From Dyella humicola (GTDB taxonomy: Bacteria > Pseudomonadota > Gammaproteobacteria > Xanthomonadales > Rhodanobacteraceae), in the NCBI RefSeq assembly GCF_026283945.1, contig NZ_JAPDPC010000003.1, forward strand, positions 62,001 to 126,000: a stretch of 64,000 nt of DNA. Direction: 5' to 3'. Under the pieces are notes generated by a model. It searched no databases, was not told the origin of the DNA, and saw only the letters and a list, made by a program, of their open reading frames with translations. Below are positions 45,299 through 54,426 of this stretch, piece after piece. Within the stretch, counting starts at the first letter, position 1, and every line of letters starts with the position of its first letter. The translations under genes and the position numbers were made by a program.

Positions 45299-47263
45299 TC
45301 AATCCAGGCCGGGCTTTGCCGTTTGCGGAGTTACCGTGCCATGTCGAATCAAGGCGGAGCGGATAAGGCGTGGTCGCTGTTTCACTTCAATCATGATCTT
45401 GCCGATGTATTCGCCGACCAGGCCGATGCCGAACAGGTTCAGTGATCCGAACATCAGGATGGCGATCAGCATGGTGGTGGCGCCACGGGGGGCGATGTCC
45501 GGCCAGAAAATGCGAAGTATCGCGACGGCCATTGCGGTCGCGACCGAGAGTCCGAGCAAAGCCAATCCGGCCGTCGTCAGCAGGGTGAGCGGCACGTTGC
45601 TGAAGGAGAAAATCCCCTTCTTGGCCCAGTCGATGTTCTTCGACAGGGTATTGGTGGTGCGGCCGAACATCCGTTCCGGCCGCACATAATCGACGCCGAC
45701 CTGCTTAAAGCCCACGTAGGCACGCAGTCCGCGCATGAACAGGTCGCGTTCCGGGCAGGCCAGCAGCCATTGCATGACTTTCCGGTCGATCAGCGAGAAG
45801 TCGCCGGCGTCGAGTGGAATATTGACGTAGCTGAATGCGGCGAAGACCCGATAAAACGCTTTGTAAAGTAGCCCCCATTGCCAGGGCATCTCGCGTTGCA
45901 CGCGCCTGCCGTAGATCACGTCGAACCCTTCTTCCCACTTTTCGAAGAAAGCCTCGATCAGTTCCGGGGGGTCTTGCAGATCCCCGTCCAGCAGGACGAC
46001 GGCGTCTTTGGAAGCCAGTTCCATCCCGCTTCGGAAGGCCATTTGCGAGCCGAAATTGCGGGCATGGGAGATGCCGATGACATGAGGGTCATTGGCAGAG
46101 ATCGCCTGGATCACGGCGGCGCTGTTATCCGGGCTACAGTCGTTGACGAAGATGATCTCGTGATCGATGCCCAGGCGGGCGAATGTCTCCTTCAGGCGCT
46201 GGTGCATTACCGGAATCGCCTGTTCGTCCTTATAGCAGGCGATGATGGCGGAAATGCTCCGCCGCTTTCTGTTCGTCTGCTGCTTCGAACGCTGCACGAG
46301 ATCGTCTTCGCTTAGCGTTGCGACCCACGTTGCGGTCGCTTTAAGTCCCTCTTCAAGGGGGATCCGGGCGCGCCATCCCAGCATGTCCTGCGCTTTGGAC
46401 GAGTCGGAGTACCAGTCCGCCCGGTCCCACGAGCGGGCTTCCATGGCTCCGAACTTCGGCTCCTCCGATAGGCCGAACAGGTCTCGCGTGAGGGCGGCCA
46501 ACTCCGCGATGGTGGTGCATGTGCCTGAGCCGATATTGAAGTCTTCCCCATACAACTCAGGGTTCATCTTCCCGGCGGCGTAGATGAAGGCTGCACATAC
46601 ATCATCGACATGCACGAAATCGCGCGACGTCTTCGGGTCCACGAAGGGTGGCAACGTTCCGCCGAGCGCCTTGTGCAGCAGATTCGGCATTAGCCGCGAG
46701 CCGTCTTCCAGAGGTCCATAGACCGAATACAGGCGAAGGTTGACGCAGGGAAATCGATGCTCCTTGCCCAGATAGCGTAGATATTCCGCTGTCGCCACCT
46801 TGGAAACCGCATAGTGGCTGTTTGGCTCGCAGCGTGCGGTCTCCGCAGGCGCGGCGCTGTTGGTGCCGTATTCCGACGAGCTGCCGGCATGGACGAAGGC
46901 GCTGATCGGACGATCGGCGAGCAGAGTCGTGAGGCTGATGATCGATTGAAAGTTGGTTTCATAGATCAGTCGCGGGTCCTGCTCGAAGGAGTAGGCGCCA
47001 TAGGCGACGCAGTCGAACAAGGTGCGCGGTCCGACCTGATCGACGAGGTGCTTCAGTGCGACATGATCATTGACATTCGCCACCACGATGTTTTCATCGG
47101 GAACGCCTTCCAGGCGCCAGTTGCGGGTGTATTGCACGACCGCGAACACATCGCTGCGCTGCGCAAAGATTTTGTGGAAGAGGTTGGCACCGATAAAGCC
47201 GGCGCTACCGGTCACCAGAATGGGGCCGTGCAGGGCGCGGATATGCTTATTCAGGTCGCTCAT
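45299..47263 (-). CDS. Fused NAD-dependent epimerase/dehydratase and GT2 glycosyltransferase
   Basis: A 654-residue fusion. Residues 1-315 form an SDR-type sugar-nucleotide epimerase/dehydratase: PILVTGSAGFIGANLFHKIF binds NAD, HAGSSSEYG supplies the catalytic Ser, and HYAVSKVATAEYL the Tyr/Lys pair. After a short basic linker (KQQTNRKRRS), residues 335-560 form a GT2 domain (SISAIIACYKDEQAIPVM, and VVLLDGDLQDPPELI with the DXD). Two C-terminal helices follow, as in DPM1/ArnC/GtrB polyprenyl-phosphate glycosyltransferases. One polypeptide thus could finish a sugar nucleotide and load it on the lipid carrier. It overlaps the upstream transketolase gene by ATGA. Confidence 0.88.
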   Translation of the reverse strand: MSDLNKHIRALHGPILVTGSAGFIGANLFHKIFAQRSDVFAVVQYTRNWRLEGVPDENIVVANVNDHVALKHLVDQVGPRTLFDCVAYGAYSFEQDPRLIYETNFQSIISLTTLLADRPISAFVHAGSSSEYGTNSAAPAETARCEPNSHYAVSKVATAEYLRYLGKEHRFPCVNLRLYSVYGPLEDGSRLMPNLLHKALGGTLPPFVDPKTSRDFVHVDDVCAAFIYAAGKMNPELYGEDFNIGSGTCTTIAELAALTRDLFGLSEEPKFGAMEARSWDRADWYSDSSKAQDMLGWRARIPLEEGLKATATWVATLSEDDLVQRSKQQTNRKRRSISAIIACYKDEQAIPVMHQRLKETFARLGIDHEIIFVNDCSPDNSAAVIQAISANDPHVIGISHARNFGSQMAFRSGMELASKDAVVLLDGDLQDPPELIEAFFEKWEEGFDVIYGRRVQREMPWQWGLLYKAFYRVFAAFSYVNIPLDAGDFSLIDRKVMQWLLACPERDLFMRGLRAYVGFKQVGVDYVRPERMFGRTTNTLSKNIDWAKKGIFSFSNVPLTLLTTAGLALLGLSVATAMAVAILRIFWPDIAPRGATTMLIAILMFGSLNLFGIGLVGEYIGKIMIEVKQRPRLIRSALIRHGTVTPQTAKPGLD

Positions 47264-48174
47264 AGTCTTTCAGCCGCCCCGATGGCGTTGAGAAGGCTCT
47301 GCGGGTCCAAGCCGGATTGCGCCCTGAGATAAGCCTGGGAGCCATATCTGGCGTAGTGGTGGGCGCGCGCGTGGAGATGGATCAACTTTGCCGACATGCC
47401 GCGTTCCAGCAGGTAGATCGCCAGCTCGGAGGCCAGGCTGCCCTGTGCGACATGCTCTTCGGCGACATATATCCGTCCGCTGGCAAGCATCTGCTCGATG
47501 AGCGCGGCAGGAGGAGGATTGAGGGTCAGCGGCAGCTCCGACAGCGCCCACAGGTTGGGTCTGCGCGCGGCCGGTAGGTTCTGGATTGCTTTGATGTACG
47601 TGCCTGCCAAGGGGCCCACGGCAATCACGGGCGCGCCCCCGCCGCTCAGCAATGGCCGCCAGGCAGCGTAGTCGGGGACGGCATAGCCCTGAGGCGGTTC
47701 CCCTCGGCCCAAACGAATATAGGTCGCCTGTGTGTCCTTGCCGGCCTTGTCGATGACGGCCGCGACGTCCTCGTCAAACACGGGCGCATACACTCGCATG
47801 TTGGGCAGTGTCAGCAGAACGCCATAGTCCTCGATCGCGTGGTGGGTCGGCCCCATGACGCCATAACCGTAGCCACCGCCGTTGCCAACCAAGCGCACGG
47901 GAAGGCGATGGAAAGCGATGTCGTTGCGGATCTGCTCGAACGGCCGTGCATAGCAGAAGGGCGCGATGCTGTAGGCCCAGACGTCCAAGCCCTGTCGAGC
48001 CATGGCGGCGGCCACCGAAATCATGTTCTGCTCGGCGACACCTGCGTTGACAAATCGGTCACCCAGCGCCGATTGCAAGGCTTCGAGCGCCATGAACCCG
48101 AGGTCGCCGGTAAGAAACACCATGCCGGGATTGCCCGCGCGCGCCACCAGCGCATCACAGAGCTGCTTCCTCAT
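47260..48174 (-). CDS. Transketolase-like, C-terminal subunit (split transketolase)
   Basis: A 304-residue protein equivalent to the pyrimidine-binding and C-terminal domains of transketolase or DXP synthase. The block NAGVAEQNMISVAAAMARQGL contains the Glu that activates TPP. It is followed by YGYGVMGPTHHAIEDYGVLLTLPNM and a C-terminal domain with RIYVAEEHVAQGSLASELA. On its own it lacks the TPP diphosphate-binding domain, which the preceding gene supplies. The ATG at 48174 overlaps that gene's stop (ATGA), so the two subunits are made together. Its place in a glycan cluster suggests action on a sugar or sugar nucleotide rather than the pentose phosphate pathway. Confidence 0.88.
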   Translation of the reverse strand: MRKQLCDALVARAGNPGMVFLTGDLGFMALEALQSALGDRFVNAGVAEQNMISVAAAMARQGLDVWAYSIAPFCYARPFEQIRNDIAFHRLPVRLVGNGGGYGYGVMGPTHHAIEDYGVLLTLPNMRVYAPVFDEDVAAVIDKAGKDTQATYIRLGRGEPPQGYAVPDYAAWRPLLSGGGAPVIAVGPLAGTYIKAIQNLPAARRPNLWALSELPLTLNPPPAALIEQMLASGRIYVAEEHVAQGSLASELAIYLLERGMSAKLIHLHARAHHYARYGSQAYLRAQSGLDPQSLLNAIGAAERL

Positions 48175-48950
48175 AGGCCACCGAGCTCCTTGAGCGCCTG
48201 GCGGTAATCCGCCTCTTGGAGCGGCAGATAATGCCACTCCATGCGGTTCTCCATGAATGACACGCCCTTGCCCTTGACGGTCTGCAGGACGATGCATTTG
48301 AGACGGTCGGTGGGGGCATCGAGCGCCGCCCGAATGGCGTCCAGGTCATGGCCGGGAATGACATGCATGTCGATGTCGAAACTCTTCAGCCGCTCGAACA
48401 GTGGAAACATCGAGGCGATCTCGCTGGTATGGCCAAAACCCTGCAATCCGTTGTGGTCGATCAGCACGGTAAGGTTGGTCAGGCGATGGTGGGCGGCGAA
48501 GATCAGCCCTTCCCAGGTTGAGCCTTCCTGCCATTCGCCATCCGACGTCAGGCAATAGGTGTGGCCAGAAGAGCCCTTGAAGCGCAGGGCCAGCGCCGTG
48601 CCGGCGGCCAGCGACAGGCCATGCCCCAGGCTGCCCGTGGCGAATAGGATTTCACGGATGCCGTTGGCAGGCGGGTGGCCGGCCAGAAGGGTACCGTCGC
48701 GATGAAATGTCTGTAGATCCTCGTCCGTCAGCTTGCCCGCGCTCCATAGCGAGACATAAAGCGCACCCGCGGAGTGGCCCTTGGAAAGCACGAACAGGTC
48801 GTCCTGGCCCATGCGTTCGTTGAACAGCAGCGCCAGTACATCGATCGAGGACAGGTTGCCGCCGATGTGCCCGATGCCGCTCTCGAAATGCATGCGTATC
48901 AGCCGGCTACGTATGATGGATAAGCGTTTGGCGTCTAGCGACGATTTCAT
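48171..48950 (-). CDS. Transketolase-like, N-terminal TPP-binding subunit (split transketolase)
   Basis: A 259-residue protein with the N-terminal transketolase domain only: FESGIGHIGGNLSSIDVLALLF, then LSKGHSAGALYVSLW and ATGSLGHGLSLAAGTALAL. The TPP/Mg motif is CLTSDGEWQEGSTWEGLIFAA, ending VLIDHNG. Full transketolases exceed 600 residues, so this plus the next gene makes one enzyme in two chains. The ATG at 48950 lies 6 nt behind GAGG, and a GTG at 48956 is less well placed. It is the first gene of the glycan operon; a promoter should lie in the 320 bp upstream. Confidence 0.88.
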   Translation of the reverse strand: MKSSLDAKRLSIIRSRLIRMHFESGIGHIGGNLSSIDVLALLFNERMGQDDLFVLSKGHSAGALYVSLWSAGKLTDEDLQTFHRDGTLLAGHPPANGIREILFATGSLGHGLSLAAGTALALRFKGSSGHTYCLTSDGEWQEGSTWEGLIFAAHHRLTNLTVLIDHNGLQGFGHTSEIASMFPLFERLKSFDIDMHVIPGHDLDAIRAALDAPTDRLKCIVLQTVKGKGVSFMENRMEWHYLPLQEADYRQALKELGGL

Positions 48951-49274
48951 GCTCACCCTCGACGTGATCCGCCCGCTCCAGTACCTGGAGGTTCCGGCTC
49001 AACCCATCAAAACAGGCTATGCCGGACATTAGCTCGATTTCATCGTTTACCGTAACCCCACATTAACCCGCGGGACGCCTCCTTGGTAATGCCCGGCAAC
49101 GACGCGGCGTGGCCAGGACATCCCGACACGTAAATTGTCGAACCGGCCAAGCAGCCGACTGTCTTGCGGGTCATCCCGGTTTCAACGGTCTAAAAAGTGC
49201 GGCCCAACGGCGAGCTAAGTGCCTGTTGACAGGTTCGCAGCTGGCGCCGGATCGGGCTCGGGACGCGCAAATAT
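48951..49274. other. Upstream region of the glycan operon
   Basis: No gene is recognised. It separates the transketolase start (minus strand) from the 3' end of the phosphoesterase gene (minus strand). A small palindrome, CTCCAG-TAC-CTGGAG, lies at 48976-48990 in the likely 5' leader. No convincing promoter was found by eye. Confidence 0.4.
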
Positions 49275-51260
49275 TCAATGTGCCAGGTCGATCGCGTAAA
49301 CCGCCGTGCCGTCGCCATTGTCCGTCAGTTCGCGAACGGAGGTGACGCCGGCCTCCCGTGCTATGTCCTGTTTACCTGCGGCGCCCTTGAACACCACCTC
49401 GCCGCGCGTCTTCAGCGGTGCGAAATGCCAGGAAGTGACTGGTAGATCCTTGGCTCTGATGGTCTGGTGGGCTTGCAGCCATTTGGCCAGGATCTCGCGG
49501 GCGCCATCGGGTGCCCCCAGCACGATGTTCTTGCCGTCCAGGCCGGGGAAATTGCCGCCGCCGCTGGCGCGGTAATTGTTGGTGGCGACAATGAACCGCT
49601 GCTGTGGTGTCACCGGTTTGCCCTTCCAGCTGAGCTTGACGATGCGCTCGCCGGCCGGGCGCGACACGTCGATGACGTAGGTGATATCGCCCTGGATCTG
49701 GTCGAAATTGAAGCCGGGGTAGTGATCGATGACGAGTGACTGCCAACCTTCCTTGTTCGGGTCGATGCGGTTGAAGCGTTCGGCCGACTTCTCCAGCCAG
49801 GTCTTGAGGCCGGCGCCGTCGACCTGCACGGCCGCGAGGGTGTTTGGATAGAAGTACAGGTCGGCGGCACTGCGCAGGGTGAGCGGGCCGGGCGCCACGT
49901 CGGTGTAGTCGTCCGGGCCGCCAAAGCCGGTGCGGAACGCGGCGGCGGCGGACAGCACCGGCAGCGTGGCCAGTTCCGGGTGCGCCTTGGGCAGCTCGCG
50001 CTGCACGTAGTCACGCATGGCGGCGTTGATCGGCGCCAGCGCCGTCATATTGCCCACGTCGGCGAAGTAGCTGCTCATGCGCACGCGGGTCTGGCCGATC
50101 GGCGTGTTCACGTAGGCCACGGCGGCCTGATTCGGCTGAGCCACCAGCGGGGCGATGGTGGGGTCGGCGGGAACGCACTCGTTCTTCTGCGGACAGATCG
50201 GGCGCACTTCGCTGTGCGTCTGGCTCTTGTCGATCACCCAGCGGCCGCCCTGGCGAGCCAGCGCCAGCTCGATCAGGCCGAGGTCCTTGCCGAAGAAGCC
50301 GCCCATCACCGCCGGGACGCCGCGTATGAAGCCGCGTTCGGCATCGACGTCCGGCATGCCGGCATAGCGCGGCCCCGGAAATTCGGTATGAGCGTGGCCA
50401 AGCAGCAGCACGTCGATGCCGGGTACGGCGGCAAGATGCCAGCCGCCGTTCTCCATCTCCGGGGTATAGGTATCGACGTTGAGGCCGCCGTGCAGGATGG
50501 CAACGATCAGGTCGGGGTGCTGGGCTTCCAGCTCGGGCAGGTACCGCTTGGCCGCTTCGACCACGCCGGTCACGGTGACCTTGCCGGCCAGGTTCTGCTT
50601 GTCCCACTCCATGATCGGCGGCGGCGTAAAGCCGATGATGCCGATCTTCAGGGGCACGCTATGGCTGCTGCCATCGGGCGCGGTGACGCTGATGTCCTTT
50701 TGCACCACCGTCCACGGCTTGAAGATCGGGGCGCCGTCGCGCGCACTGAACACATTGGCCAGCACCAGCGGGAAGCGCGGGCCGGCGCAGCGCTCGGTAC
50801 GACCGCCCTCGACGTTCATGGGCGTGCCGGTGACCTGGGAAAGGAAACCCAGGCCGTAGTTGAACTCGTGGTTGCCGGCGGTGCCGCCGTCGTAGCCGAG
50901 CGCGTCCATGGCGCGGTAGATGCCCAGCTCCTCGTCGCAGCCGATGGTTTTGACCTGGGCCTGGTAGTCCGCCAGCACGCTGCCCTGGATGGTGTCGCCG
51001 CTATCGAACAGGAAGTTGTTGGGATATTGCGTGCGAGCCCGACGGATCAGGGTGGCGGTGCGCTCGTAGCCCATCGAGTCGTCTTCGCGCTGCTTGTAAT
51101 AGTCGTAGCTGAGCACGTTGGCGTGGACGTCGGTGGTTTCCAGGATCGCCACCTGCGCCCGACTGCCATCCAGCACGGCCGTCGTTTTGGGCATCTGGCT
51201 GGCGCAACCGGCCAGCACGGCCACGGTCAGGGCGGCGAGGGGGAGGAAGCGAGGGGTCAT
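49275..51260 (-). CDS. cpdB: CpdB-like 2',3'-cyclic-nucleotide phosphodiesterase/3'-nucleotidase, lipoprotein
   Basis: A 661-residue periplasmic metallophosphoesterase of the UshA/CpdB type. The signal ends in the lipobox VLAGCASQMPK, so it is probably lipid-anchored, unlike E. coli CpdB. The N-terminal calcineurin-like domain shows ILETTDVHANVLSYDYYK, FLFDSGDTIQGSVL, GTAGNHEFNYGLGFL and LLLGHAHTEFPG. The C-terminal substrate domain contains IVATNNYRASGGGNFPG. Such enzymes degrade extracellular nucleotides for phosphate and nucleoside uptake. It is a single gene, divergent from the sulfatase-fold gene. Confidence 0.9.
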   Translation of the reverse strand: MTPRFLPLAALTVAVLAGCASQMPKTTAVLDGSRAQVAILETTDVHANVLSYDYYKQREDDSMGYERTATLIRRARTQYPNNFLFDSGDTIQGSVLADYQAQVKTIGCDEELGIYRAMDALGYDGGTAGNHEFNYGLGFLSQVTGTPMNVEGGRTERCAGPRFPLVLANVFSARDGAPIFKPWTVVQKDISVTAPDGSSHSVPLKIGIIGFTPPPIMEWDKQNLAGKVTVTGVVEAAKRYLPELEAQHPDLIVAILHGGLNVDTYTPEMENGGWHLAAVPGIDVLLLGHAHTEFPGPRYAGMPDVDAERGFIRGVPAVMGGFFGKDLGLIELALARQGGRWVIDKSQTHSEVRPICPQKNECVPADPTIAPLVAQPNQAAVAYVNTPIGQTRVRMSSYFADVGNMTALAPINAAMRDYVQRELPKAHPELATLPVLSAAAAFRTGFGGPDDYTDVAPGPLTLRSAADLYFYPNTLAAVQVDGAGLKTWLEKSAERFNRIDPNKEGWQSLVIDHYPGFNFDQIQGDITYVIDVSRPAGERIVKLSWKGKPVTPQQRFIVATNNYRASGGGNFPGLDGKNIVLGAPDGAREILAKWLQAHQTIRAKDLPVTSWHFAPLKTRGEVVFKGAAGKQDIAREAGVTSVRELTDNGDGTAVYAIDLAH

Positions 51261-51413
51261 GCGGCAATCCGTTGTTGGGCGAGCAGGGCCGGGAAACTAG
51301 CAGATCGGGGTGACGGCTTGCCGGGCAACGCCGGCTGAACCGCATGGTGGTGCCGCCGGCCGTTGCCGGCCGTTGTGTTTGTGACGCAAACAAGTCCGTA
51401 GAATTGCATCACG

Positions 51414-53171
51414 ATGACATCGAGGCCACAGGGGGCCTACCCGTTTATGCCACGAGAACCGCTACGCTTCGTGCGGAAAAGTGCGACATGGCTATGCGCG
51501 GCAGGATTCTTCCTGTTCTGCGTAAGCATGACTGCGCTGCGCGAGCCCGACCTGCTTCAACAGGCCTTCGTGATTGCGCTAATGGTATGTGCTTTTGGCA
51601 TGTTGCTGTTCGCCTTTGCGCGGCCGGCCACGGCGCTGGTCGTGAGTGGTGGTCTGTTCCTTGGGCTCAACTTCCTGTCCGTACTCAAGCTGCGCTATCT
51701 CGATTCGCCGCTGATGCCGGCGGACTTCATCTATTACGCGCGCAGCAGCCTGCTCGAGACGCTGGGCCATTACCCGCACTTGTACGGTCTTTGCCTGGGC
51801 GTAGGAGTGGTGACGCCGCTGTTGCTGTGGGCGATCTGGCGCCGGGACCGCCGTGTGCTCGCGCACCTGAGCCCAAGCCGTGCCCTGGTGACACGCGTAG
51901 GCGGTGTGGCGCTGTGGGCCTTGGCCTTCTGGGTGTGCCTGCTGCCGAACGGCCCGTTCGCGCAGGTGCATGCCAAGAACGTGTGGGAGAAGCTCTCCGA
52001 CGATGCCCAGATCACCAACTTCTTTGTCAACTTCAGTGACTCGGACATCCGCATGCCCGAGTTGGGTGACGATACGGTGGCCGAGCAGGAGTGGGGTTCC
52101 ACCGCGGCCACCGAGCCTTCAACCGGCCCGCGTTCGGCCGCGGACTACCCGGACATCGTGCAGGTGCTGGAAGAGAGCACCTTCAATCCGTCCAACTTCA
52201 CCCAGTGCAATATCCCTGAATGCCGGGTGCAGCTGTTCAAGCCCGATGCGCGTACCCGCGCCACCGGACCGATGCGCGTGCATACCTTTGGTGGTGGCAC
52301 CTGGGTCAGCGAATTCGCCACCCTGACCGGCATGCCGCAGGACATTTTCGGGCCGGGCGGCATGTACGCGCCCTATGTGCTGGCCCCGCATGTGCGCGAC
52401 AGCCTGCCGATGCAGTTGCAGCGGCTTGGCTATCTCACCGTGGCGATCTATCCGACCAACGGCGCCTTCCTCAACGGCCGCAATGCGTATACGGCCTACG
52501 GCTTCGACCAGTTCTACGACGCCGGTCAGCTGGGCCTGACCGAGTGGGAAGAGTCCGATACGCAGATGTTCGCGGCCGCCAAGCGCATCTACGACAAGGT
52601 GAAGAAGCCCGGCCAGCCGGTGTTCGTGATGATCCTGACCCTGGCCCAGCACGGCCCGCACGACACCGATCCGTTGTCATCCCTGCCGGCGCCGTTCAAC
52701 AAGGGCGTGTTGAAGGGGCTGCCGACGCGCGAGTCGCTCAACTTCAACACCTACCTGTCCAACCTGCACAACTCCGATGTGGCGATGCACGGGCTGGAGC
52801 ACGACTTCCTCGATCGGGCGCAGCCGACCGTCATCGTGCACTTTGGCGACCACCAGCCGTCCTTCAGCGGCCTGATCCGCGAGATGCCGCGCACCTGGCC
52901 GACGGCGCTGGGGCAGTACAAGGACTACCTCACGTACTACATGATCAAGAGCAACTTCCAGGGCGCGCCGCTGCCGCACTACCCGATGCTGGATATCGCC
53001 TTGTTGCCTAGCATGGTGCTGCAGGCGGCCGATGTCCCGACGGACCCGTATTTCTCGGCGGCCATCTCCTTGCGCACGCGTTGCAACGGGCTCTATACCG
53101 ACTGCGCGCAGCCGGAGCTGGTGAAGTCGTATCACGCGTGGATCTTCGATCGGCTGCACGTGTATCAGTGA
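51414..53171 (+). CDS. Sulfatase-fold membrane phosphoglycerol transferase-like protein (LtaS/OpgB type)
   Basis: A 585-residue inner-membrane protein. About five N-terminal helices (residues 25-190) are followed by a periplasmic alkaline-phosphatase-fold domain. Candidate active-site elements are VLEESTFNPSNF, where a Thr or Ser nucleophile is expected, then FGGGTWVSEFATLTGMPQ, IYPTNGAFLNGRNAY and FGDHQPSFSG. Relatives transfer phosphoglycerol or phosphoethanolamine to glucans, teichoic acids or lipids. In a Gram-negative bacterium the acceptor is more likely a periplasmic glucan or lipid. The acceptor cannot be read. An in-frame ATG at 51447 is an alternative start. Confidence 0.83.
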   Translation: MTSRPQGAYPFMPREPLRFVRKSATWLCAAGFFLFCVSMTALREPDLLQQAFVIALMVCAFGMLLFAFARPATALVVSGGLFLGLNFLSVLKLRYLDSPLMPADFIYYARSSLLETLGHYPHLYGLCLGVGVVTPLLLWAIWRRDRRVLAHLSPSRALVTRVGGVALWALAFWVCLLPNGPFAQVHAKNVWEKLSDDAQITNFFVNFSDSDIRMPELGDDTVAEQEWGSTAATEPSTGPRSAADYPDIVQVLEESTFNPSNFTQCNIPECRVQLFKPDARTRATGPMRVHTFGGGTWVSEFATLTGMPQDIFGPGGMYAPYVLAPHVRDSLPMQLQRLGYLTVAIYPTNGAFLNGRNAYTAYGFDQFYDAGQLGLTEWEESDTQMFAAAKRIYDKVKKPGQPVFVMILTLAQHGPHDTDPLSSLPAPFNKGVLKGLPTRESLNFNTYLSNLHNSDVAMHGLEHDFLDRAQPTVIVHFGDHQPSFSGLIREMPRTWPTALGQYKDYLTYYMIKSNFQGAPLPHYPMLDIALLPSMVLQAADVPTDPYFSAAISLRTRCNGLYTDCAQPELVKSYHAWIFDRLHVYQ

Positions 53172-53265
53172 TGAGGCCGGTGATCGGAGCCCGGTGGGCG
53201 CGGTCTCGTAGCGGCTTCTACTTCCTCTGCCTTTTGGGCGATCCGAAGGGGAGAGGGAGCAAAGC

Positions 53266-54426
53266 TCAGACCTCGTAGCGCACGCCACCCACCCACGTCT
53301 CGCGCGTCACCAGCCCGTCGTCGAGCACGGCGAAATCGGCGCGCTGCCCGGCAACCAGGCGACCACGCGTACGATCCAGCCCCAACCACGCGGCTGGATA
53401 ACTGCTAGCCATGCGCGAAGCTTCCGCCAGCGGCAGGCCGACCATGTTGACTAGATTGCGCACGCCAGTCGCCATGTCCAGCGCGGAGCCGGCGAGTACG
53501 CCCGCATCGCTCTGGCAAATGCCGTCGCGCACGATGATGGTCTGGCCGTTGAGCACGTATTCGGGGCTATCCGAACCGACCGGCGGCATCGCGTCGGTGA
53601 CCAGCACGCTCTTGCCGCGCGCTTTTGCCGCGATGGCGACGCGCAACGCCACCGGATGCACATGGTGACCATCGGCAATGAGTCCGCACCAGCTGTGTGG
53701 ATCATCGAGTGCAGCACCGACCACGCCGGGTTCGCGGCTGCTCAGCGGCGTCATCGCGTTATACAGATGGGTAAAGCCGCATACGCCCGCATCGAGTGCA
53801 GCGCGCGTGGTCGCGTAGTCGGCACCCGTATGTCCTGCCACCACAATCACGCCGGCCTCGCTGAGCTGGCGGATGGTATCGAGCGGAACCTGTTCGACCG
53901 CCAGAGTCAGCATCACCACGCCACGACGATGACACGTGATCGCGGCGATATCGTCTGCATCCGGCAGTCGAAATAGCTTTGCGTCGTGAATGCCCTTGCG
54001 TGCGGTGGCCAGGAACGGGCCTTCCAGATGGATGCCGAGCACGCCAGGCACACCTTGCTCGATGGCCGCATCGACCGCCTCGAGCGCTTTGTGCATGACC
54101 TCGGCGGTATCCGTGATCAGCGTGGGCAGGAAGCCGGTGGTACCGAATTTGCGATGCGCCGCGCCGATCGTGCGCAGTGCATCCACCGTGGGTTCGGCGT
54201 TGAACAGCACGCCGCCGCCACCGTTGACCTGCACGTCGATAAAGCCGGGCAACAACAAGCGACCCTTGAGGTCGTGCACCTTTGCGCTGGTGACGCGCGG
54301 ATCATTCGCCTGCGTGATCGCTTCGATGCGTTCGCCGCGCACCAGCACCGCCAACCCGTCCTGCGGACCGTGATCGGCAAGTACGCGACCGTTGATAAGC
54401 GCGATGAGCGGGTGCGGCGTGGTCAT
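53266..54426 (-). CDS. nagA: N-acetylglucosamine-6-phosphate deacetylase
   Basis: NagA removes the acetyl group from GlcNAc-6-P, 386 residues. Active-site elements are PGFIDVQVNGGGG near the start, GIHLEGPFLATARKGIH (metal Glu), VVAGHTGADY and FTHLYNAMTPLSS (metal His residues), and SVLVTDAMPPVGSD (catalytic Asp). The ATG at 54426 shares one base with the upstream stop (TGATG). It is the last gene of the likely nagP-lacI-deaminase-nagA transcript, and its product feeds the SIS deaminase encoded just upstream. Confidence 0.96.
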   Translation of the reverse strand: MTTPHPLIALINGRVLADHGPQDGLAVLVRGERIEAITQANDPRVTSAKVHDLKGRLLLPGFIDVQVNGGGGVLFNAEPTVDALRTIGAAHRKFGTTGFLPTLITDTAEVMHKALEAVDAAIEQGVPGVLGIHLEGPFLATARKGIHDAKLFRLPDADDIAAITCHRRGVVMLTLAVEQVPLDTIRQLSEAGVIVVAGHTGADYATTRAALDAGVCGFTHLYNAMTPLSSREPGVVGAALDDPHSWCGLIADGHHVHPVALRVAIAAKARGKSVLVTDAMPPVGSDSPEYVLNGQTIIVRDGICQSDAGVLAGSALDMATGVRNLVNMVGLPLAEASRMASSYPAAWLGLDRTRGRLVAGQRADFAVLDDGLVTRETWVGGVRYEV

